Source: Nitrosomonas sp. (GTDB lineage Bacteria; Pseudomonadota; Gammaproteobacteria; Burkholderiales; Nitrosomonadaceae). From it: a DNA stretch of 6,279 bases. The first letter of the stretch is position 1; each line of letters opens with the position of its first letter. The notes beneath the pieces are model-generated. The model ran no database searches and was not told the DNA's origin. It saw only the letters and a program-made list of their open reading frames with translations. A program made the position numbers and the translations under genes. The DNA is taken from assembly GCA_003514765.1 (NCBI GenBank), contig DOOY01000320.1:1-6279 (forward strand), read 5' to 3'. This document shows, in pieces, positions 1 to 6,279 of the stretch.

Positions 1-971
1 GCAAATTAACTACTGACAATCAGGACTTGAACCGCCTGCTGACGGAAAATTCAACAACCAGCGGTTTCGACCAAATGGAAGGCGGTACTGGCGGCATTGA
101 ACGCTGGGTGGAACATGGCGTCTGGTTAATACCGGTCATCGTACTGCTTGCCGCCGTCTCATTTCGCCGCGGGTGGCTGTTGGGGTTTGCAGTGTTATGC
201 ATAACGCCGCCACCCGCACATGCTTTCGGTTGGCAAGATTTATGGCTGCGCACCGATCAACAGGCGCAAACAAGCTTACAGCAGGGCGACCCGCAGACCG
301 CCGCACAGCAATTTCGCGACCTCGACTGGCGCGGCACAGCGCTGTATGAAGCAGGTGACTATGCCACTGCCGCACAGGTTTTTGCTGAATCGGACAATAT
401 CGAAGCCCGATACAATCAAGGCAATGCACTTGCGCGCGCGGGGAATCTGCATCAGGCCATCGAAGCCTATCAAGATGTATTACAACAAAACCCAGCACAT
501 GACGACGCAAAAGCCAACCTTGAACTGCTGGAAAAGTTACTGCAAGACCAGCAACAGCAGCAAGGGGATGACTCATCGCAGCAGCAAGAAGAAGGCGAAG
601 AAAATAAAGAAGGCGGTGAAGATGGCACGAATTCTGAAAACAATTCAGAGCAACAGCAAGATACGGCGCAGCCTGAAAATGAGAACGACGATAGCGCCAA
701 CGACACTGACGAACAAAATACGGATGATACACAAACCGATTCGCACCAGAACGATGCCATTCAACCTGAACAGGACGATCAACGACATAACGCACAACAG
801 GATGACCGGCAAGAATCGTTCACGCCAGAAGACACACTTAACGAGAGCGATCAGCTGCCCAGTGAAGAAGATATTGCATTGGATCAATGGCTGCGCCAAA
901 TTCCCGAAGACCCGTCGGGTCTTCTACGCCGAAAATTCATGCTGGAGCATATGCAACGAAAACAACGATGA
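1..971 (+). CDS. VWA-TPR membrane protein of BatB/BatC type, 3' part only
   Basis: The reading frame (codons starting at base 3) is open to the left edge, so the 5' end, including the VWA domain expected in this family, is outside the window. The TTG at 27 is not a credible start. Visible in order: the tail of the VWA region (LTTDNQDLNRLL); a membrane helix at about 120-162; a short positive loop FRRGW, probably cytoplasmic; a second helix at about 171-203 ending in AHAF; a TPR-like helical repeat at about 330-540 (RGTALYEAGDYATAAQVF, then YNQGNALARAGNLHQAIEAY); a long acidic, Gln-rich, probably disordered stretch at about 541-860; and the C-terminal motif QWLRQIPEDPSGLLRRKF, typical of these proteins. 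By family knowledge it sits in the inner membrane with VWA and TPR parts in the periplasm, acting as a protein-interaction scaffold with the other Bat proteins; its biochemical role is poorly known. The stop overlaps the batD start. Confidence 0.88.
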   Translation, partial: KLTTDNQDLNRLLTENSTTSGFDQMEGGTGGIERWVEHGVWLIPVIVLLAAVSFRRGWLLGFAVLCITPPPAHAFGWQDLWLRTDQQAQTSLQQGDPQTAAQQFRDLDWRGTALYEAGDYATAAQVFAESDNIEARYNQGNALARAGNLHQAIEAYQDVLQQNPAHDDAKANLELLEKLLQDQQQQQGDDSSQQQEEGEENKEGGEDGTNSENNSEQQQDTAQPENENDDSANDTDEQNTDDTQTDSHQNDAIQPEQDDQRHNAQQDDRQESFTPEDTLNESDQLPSEEDIALDQWLRQIPEDPSGLLRRKFMLEHMQRKQR

Positions 972-2740
972 ATAAAAGAAAAATTTTTATCTTAACGTTC
1001 ACAATCTGGATGCTCTGTTTTGCCGCATCACAAACATATGCAACTTTGACTGCGCAACTGGATCGTGACCGCATTACCGAAGGCGAAACCGTGCGGCTGA
1101 TCATCGAAGCCAGCGGCCAGGTATCGGCCATGCCGGATACCCGCCCGCTAAATCAGGATTTTGAAGTAACCGGTACCATGAGCGGCAGCCGTGTCAATAT
1201 TGTCAATGGAAAAATGGATTCGCGCACAACCTGGACTATTTCACTGATACCCAAACGCAGCGGTGAATTGACCGTTCCACCGCTCAAAGTCAATAATGAC
1301 TATACCCCTGCATTAACCATGCTGGTGAATGAAACGTCCGCAGGCGCCGACGCCGATGCGGACACCCCTATTTTTCTGGAAACGGAAGTCGACAAAACCG
1401 ATCCGTATGTACAAGGCATGGTGCGCTATACGCAGCGGGTGTTTTTTGCAGTCAATCTGACCCAGGGAAGCTTGACCGAACCGGAACATGAAAATGTATT
1501 GGTACAGAAACTGGGAGAAGACCGAGAATACCAGACCACACGTCATCACAAAACATACTATGTGATTGAACGGAAGTTTGTGATTTTTCCGCAAACCAGC
1601 GGCTCTCTGGTTATCCCGGCACCGGTCTTGAACGCACAAATTCCGGAAAACACGCACCGGCAGGATTCGTTTTTTGACCGTTTTTTTACCAATAACCGCC
1701 CTATCCGCTTACGCGGTGAAGCCATCACACTCGATGTACGCCCACGTCCGAACCAGAGCAAATCGCCGTACTGGCTGCCGGCGGAGTCGGTTGAACTGCT
1801 GGAAACCTGGGAGCCGGAAGATGCCACAATCACTCTCGGCGATCCCATTACCCGTAACATTACCATCAAGGCATCGGGCGTAACAGGCGAACAACTGCCC
1901 GAATTGAAGTTTACCGATCCTGAAGGTTTCAAACTCTATCCCGACCGTACGCAATCGAACACGCAAAACCTGCCGCACACTATCCAGGGAGAAAAAAACC
2001 TGCGCCTAGCTTACCTGCCCACACGACCCGGAACACATACCTTGCCTGCATTTACACTACACTGGTGGGACACTACAACCGACAGCGAACAGACCGCCAT
2101 ACTACCCGCACGCACTGTCGAAGTACTGCCCACTGCTGATCAGCATCAATACACGCCCACACCATCACTGGACACCACAAGAACCGGTGAAACAACCTCG
2201 CAAACTACACGGCATGAAAACATTTTTAACCTGGACGACAACAAAAAAAACGGGATAAACACACCATCCTCACCCTCCGCATTCAGCCATAGCGGCTGGT
2301 TCTGGACAACTCTGCTGTTTGCTGCATTGTGGTTCATTACCCTCGGGCTCTGGTGGCGCAAACGCCATTACTCGCCGCAATCGGGTAAAGATGGGGAAAC
2401 ATTCAATTTTGAACCGGAAAATGCCCGGAAAGCCCGAAAACGCTTTTTATCCGCCTGCCAGGCTAACGATGCACGACAAGCCCGCCACCATCTGCTCAAA
2501 TGGGCAGCCGCCCATTGGCCGCAGTCGCCACCGAGAGGACTTGAAGAACTGGCGACACGTCTGAACAATTCAGCCATCAGCGAGGCATTAACCGCGTTGG
2601 ATCGTGTTTTGTATCAGCACGGCAAAGAGAACTGGAATGGGCAGAAATTAACGAAGCTTCTTTCTGAATTACCACGACATAATTGTGAGCCAAGTGGCAA
2701 CAAAAACAAAAGCGCACTACCTGAGCTATATTGCCAATGA
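968..2740 (+). CDS. batD: BatD family membrane protein (Bat operon)
   Basis: A 590-residue protein. The ATG at 968 is preferred over earlier in-frame starts because it forms an ATGA overlap with the previous stop and opens directly into a signal peptide (MNKRK, a hydrophobic core, then TYA before residue 26). The periplasmic part has BatD features: the opening TAQLDRDRITEGETVRL, and the block RYTQRVFF...YYVIERKFVIFPQTSGSLVIPAP, of beta-sandwich type. One membrane helix lies at about residues 444-463, followed by WWRKR, so the C-terminus is cytoplasmic. The region at about 488-570 (ARKARKRFLSACQANDARQARHHLLKWAA, later NWNGQKLTKLL) matches the helical C-terminal domain of proteobacterial BatD-like proteins. 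Bat proteins were linked to oxygen or stress tolerance in Bacteroides and Leptospira, but the molecular function is unsettled. No good Shine-Dalgarno site precedes the start, so translation probably depends on coupling to the upstream gene. Confidence 0.87.
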   Translation: MNKRKIFILTFTIWMLCFAASQTYATLTAQLDRDRITEGETVRLIIEASGQVSAMPDTRPLNQDFEVTGTMSGSRVNIVNGKMDSRTTWTISLIPKRSGELTVPPLKVNNDYTPALTMLVNETSAGADADADTPIFLETEVDKTDPYVQGMVRYTQRVFFAVNLTQGSLTEPEHENVLVQKLGEDREYQTTRHHKTYYVIERKFVIFPQTSGSLVIPAPVLNAQIPENTHRQDSFFDRFFTNNRPIRLRGEAITLDVRPRPNQSKSPYWLPAESVELLETWEPEDATITLGDPITRNITIKASGVTGEQLPELKFTDPEGFKLYPDRTQSNTQNLPHTIQGEKNLRLAYLPTRPGTHTLPAFTLHWWDTTTDSEQTAILPARTVEVLPTADQHQYTPTPSLDTTRTGETTSQTTRHENIFNLDDNKKNGINTPSSPSAFSHSGWFWTTLLFAALWFITLGLWWRKRHYSPQSGKDGETFNFEPENARKARKRFLSACQANDARQARHHLLKWAAAHWPQSPPRGLEELATRLNNSAISEALTALDRVLYQHGKENWNGQKLTKLLSELPRHNCEPSGNKNKSALPELYCQ

Positions 2741-2838
2741 CGCAACAGAAAAGCAAAAAACCTGAATGTCCGGTTTGGCTTTGTGAATTTTTTTCGTATT
2801 TCACGAGCGAATCTCGTTTCCTGAGTTTACATAAATGA
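2737..2838 (+). CDS. possible 33-residue ORF coupled to the batD stop (doubtful)
   Basis: An ATG at 2737 overlaps the batD stop as ATGA, the same arrangement that joins the VWA-TPR gene to batD. The frame runs 33 codons to a TGA at 2836. The peptide begins MTQQKSKKPECPVWLCEFF, has two cysteines in a C-x4-C spacing, and has no signal peptide or family that I recognise. There is no clear Shine-Dalgarno site. The imperfect hairpin at 2752-2780 lies inside it. A chance ORF, or a remnant, is as likely as a real gene. Confidence 0.18.
   Translation: MTQQKSKKPECPVWLCEFFSYFTSESRFLSLHK
2752..2794 (+). terminator. weak candidate terminator after batD
   Basis: AAACC (2758-2762) can pair with GGTTT (2772-2776), and AGC (2752-2754) with GCT (2778-2780), leaving an internal bulge. 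A run of seven T follows at 2788-2794, seven bases after the stem. The stem is short and imperfect and the gap to the T run is long, so this is only a candidate for ending Bat operon transcription. The hairpin at 2838-2857 is an alternative. Confidence 0.3.
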
Positions 2839-2860
2839 TACAAATATTGCTTTGTATTTT
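2838..2860 (+). terminator. AT-rich hairpin with T tail, possible terminator
   Basis: ATACAAA (2838-2844) and TTTGTAT (2851-2857) form a perfect 7-bp inverted repeat around the 6-base loop TATTGC, and the second arm runs into TTTT (2857-2860). The form resembles an intrinsic terminator downstream of batD, but the stem has only one G-C pair and would be weak. Confidence 0.28.
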
Positions 2861-2864
2861 GACA

Positions 2865-2883
2865 GATAGCTGAGTTTGCTATC
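2865..2883. repeat. 6-bp inverted repeat GATAGC/GCTATC directly after a TTGACA
   Basis: GATAGC (2865-2870) and GCTATC (2878-2883) are perfect inverted arms around the 7-base loop TGAGTTT. The left arm directly follows a consensus TTGACA (2859-2864). No run of T follows, so it does not look like a terminator. It could be a protein-binding site or chance. Confidence 0.35.
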
Positions 2884-2933
2884 AGGTTTAATAATTATTA
2901 GGAGAATTTCAGAGGTCAAAATGGAAATTGATC

Positions 2934-2984
2934 TTCGATTTTTATTCACTTGAAGTTTTTCAAAACTCCAAAAGTTAAATCGAA
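2934..2984. repeat. nested inverted repeats (possible structured element)
   Basis: An outer perfect 8-bp pair, TTCGATTT (2934-2941) and AAATCGAA (2977-2984), encloses an inner perfect 6-bp pair, AGTTTT (2954-2959) and AAAACT (2962-2967), with only two bases between the inner arms. Because the inverted repeat is strand-symmetric, it could fold in transcripts from either of the convergent genes. AT-rich DNA produces such pairs by chance fairly often, so function is uncertain. Confidence 0.35.
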
Positions 2985-3101
2985 AATTAATTGCTGCTAT
3001 GTCACTCTACTTTCTGAAACGCCACGCAAATTCTATTCAGTACCGACAAAGCGAATTCAGCTTATTCAAGGGAGAAAGACAATAAAGCATGAACGAGTGG
3101 T

Positions 3102-3461
3102 TTATTGACAATCATATGCATTGCCAATAATCGTCGTATTAGCATTACCTGATGCTTCATATCTACCCGAATTGCTAACATGCTGAACATGCACGGCGTT
3201 TCCACCCAGCTCATAAGCAGCATTTCTCAGATCATTTCTGGCGCCGACCAGTAAGTTCTTGTCTGAAGTATAAGCGCCGGTAAACCAGTTCCCCTGAGAA
3301 CCCGCCACTTCACCTAGTAATCTGCACCGGTCTGTATCCGGCGCATCGGTTAAAATCGCAACAGACTGTGCTTTAGGTTTGGCAGAAATGGCTGAACAGC
3401 CGGCAAGAACACCTATTACAACGAGTATCAAACAAATCTTGCATTGAGATATACGAATCAT
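3102..3461 (-). CDS. DUF4156 family outer-membrane lipoprotein
   Basis: A 119-residue protein. The ATG at 3461 (reverse strand) is supported by a GGAG Shine-Dalgarno site (3468-3471) six bases upstream. The N-terminus is a lipoprotein signal: short charged start, hydrophobic core, then lipobox VLAGC with the acylated cysteine at residue 22. Ser at the next position argues against inner-membrane retention and so for the outer membrane. The mature part carries the family signature: CRLLGEVAGSQG at 46-57, NLLVGARNDLRNAAYELGGN at 69-88, and AYDC near the end. Two mature cysteines besides the lipid-bearing one (46 and 118) could form a disulfide. The family is common in proteobacteria (E. coli YjeI type, from memory) but has no established function. 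It is a single-gene unit, convergent with the Bat operon and divergent from leuS. Confidence 0.88.
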   Translation of the reverse strand: MIRISQCKICLILVVIGVLAGCSAISAKPKAQSVAILTDAPDTDRCRLLGEVAGSQGNWFTGAYTSDKNLLVGARNDLRNAAYELGGNAVHVQHVSNSGRYEASGNANTTIIGNAYDCQ

Positions 3462-3488
3462 TGACTACTCCAATTGATTTATTGGTAA

Positions 3489-6194
<2,706 letters not shown>

Positions 6195-6279
6195 TTTTGA
6201 ATTTCTTGACTAAGGAGTCGTTCATAAATAACTGTAACACTTGGATCGCATCTGGCGGGCACACTGCGGCGTTGTTCGT
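6195..6279. other. 85 bases after leuS with no recognised gene
   Basis: No terminator hairpin and no ATG follows leuS before the window ends. A + strand frame is open from TTG 6198 to the edge (LNFLTKESFINNCNTWIASG), and an AAGGAG-like purine stretch is at 6212-6217 but without a good start codon behind it. On the - strand two frames enter from the right edge and stop near 6200-6225. I recognise no family. A gene end, an insertion-sequence flank or plain spacer are all possible. Confidence 0.4.

Larger units (their letters stand above)
2741..3101. other. AT-rich spacer between batD and the DUF4156 gene, no convincing gene
   Basis: This stretch of about 360 bases is visibly richer in A and T than the flanking genes. 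It holds inverted repeats at 2758-2776, 2803-2817 (ACGAG/CTCGT), 2838-2857, 2865-2883 (GATAGC/GCTATC) and a nested pair at 2934-2984. It also holds three very short + strand ORFs (2737-2838, 2921-2953, 2999-3085). None has a recognisable product. It lies between convergent genes, so both the Bat operon and the DUF4156 transcript should end here. It may also contain a decayed gene. Confidence 0.6.

Noticed and set aside
136..795. 219-codon open frame on the - strand and the 220-975 + frame over the VWA-TPR gene
   Set aside because: Both are shadows of a strongly recognisable coding frame; the + shadow is a Lys/Arg/Thr-rich product of the CAA/GAA-rich linker read in another frame.
887..967. Upstream start for batD adding 27 residues
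   Set aside because: The added residues lie over the conserved C-terminal motif of the previous gene and would place a non-hydrophobic extension before a clear signal peptide starting at 968.
2803..2817. ACGAG/CTCGT hairpin as a terminator
   Set aside because: Five-bp stem followed by only three T; too weak to call.
2577..2843. 88-codon - strand ORF over the end of batD and the spacer
   Set aside because: Mostly antisense to batD, no ribosome site or family resemblance seen.
2999..3085. 28-codon + strand ORF in the spacer
   Set aside because: No Shine-Dalgarno site, no recognisable motif, a length expected by chance.
3089..3130. 13-codon + strand ORF after AAGGGAG (3068-3074)
   Set aside because: The purine stretch is about 14 bases from the ATG, too far, and the ORF runs antisense into the lipoprotein gene.

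Overview
This window looks like ordinary chromosome from a Gram-negative proteobacterium, most likely a betaproteobacterium. The evidence is an outer-membrane lipoprotein signal, a Bat-type (Bacteroides aerotolerance-like) gene pair of the proteobacterial kind, and a bacterial-type leucyl-tRNA synthetase. A member of the Nitrosomonadaceae is plausible from the overall protein style and moderate GC content, but that is an impression and not something the sequence proves. No CRISPR array, tRNA, rRNA, phage gene or complete mobile element is visible.

Left part (1-2740, + strand): the end of a Bat operon. The window opens inside a VWA-TPR membrane protein of the BatB/BatC type. Its VWA domain lies upstream of the window; what remains is two membrane helices, a short TPR region, a long acidic Gln/Glu/Asp-rich linker and a conserved C-terminal motif. 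Its stop codon overlaps the start of batD (ATGA), so the two are one transcription unit. BatD has a signal peptide, a large periplasmic part, one membrane helix and a cytoplasmic C-terminal domain. By family knowledge, Bat proteins form an inner-membrane and periplasmic assembly, usually encoded with a MoxR AAA+ ATPase and a DUF58 protein that would lie upstream.

Middle (2741-3593): an AT-rich spacer of about 360 bases with several inverted repeats and very short ORFs but no convincing gene; then, on the - strand, a small DUF4156 lipoprotein gene; then a 132-base divergent promoter region. In that region perfect TATAAT boxes point in both directions and the two promoters appear to share their -35 region.

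Right part (3594-6194, + strand): a complete leuS gene of 866 codons, with HIGH-type and KMSKS-type motifs, the CP1 editing domain and an intact cysteine zinc knuckle. The last 85 bases after leuS hold no recognisable gene start. The lptE gene often found directly after leuS in related bacteria is not yet visible there.

Nothing here is a clearly new system. The items most worth a second look are the shared divergent promoter, the structured AT-rich spacer behind batD with a stop-start-coupled 33-codon ORF, and the unexplained sequence after leuS.
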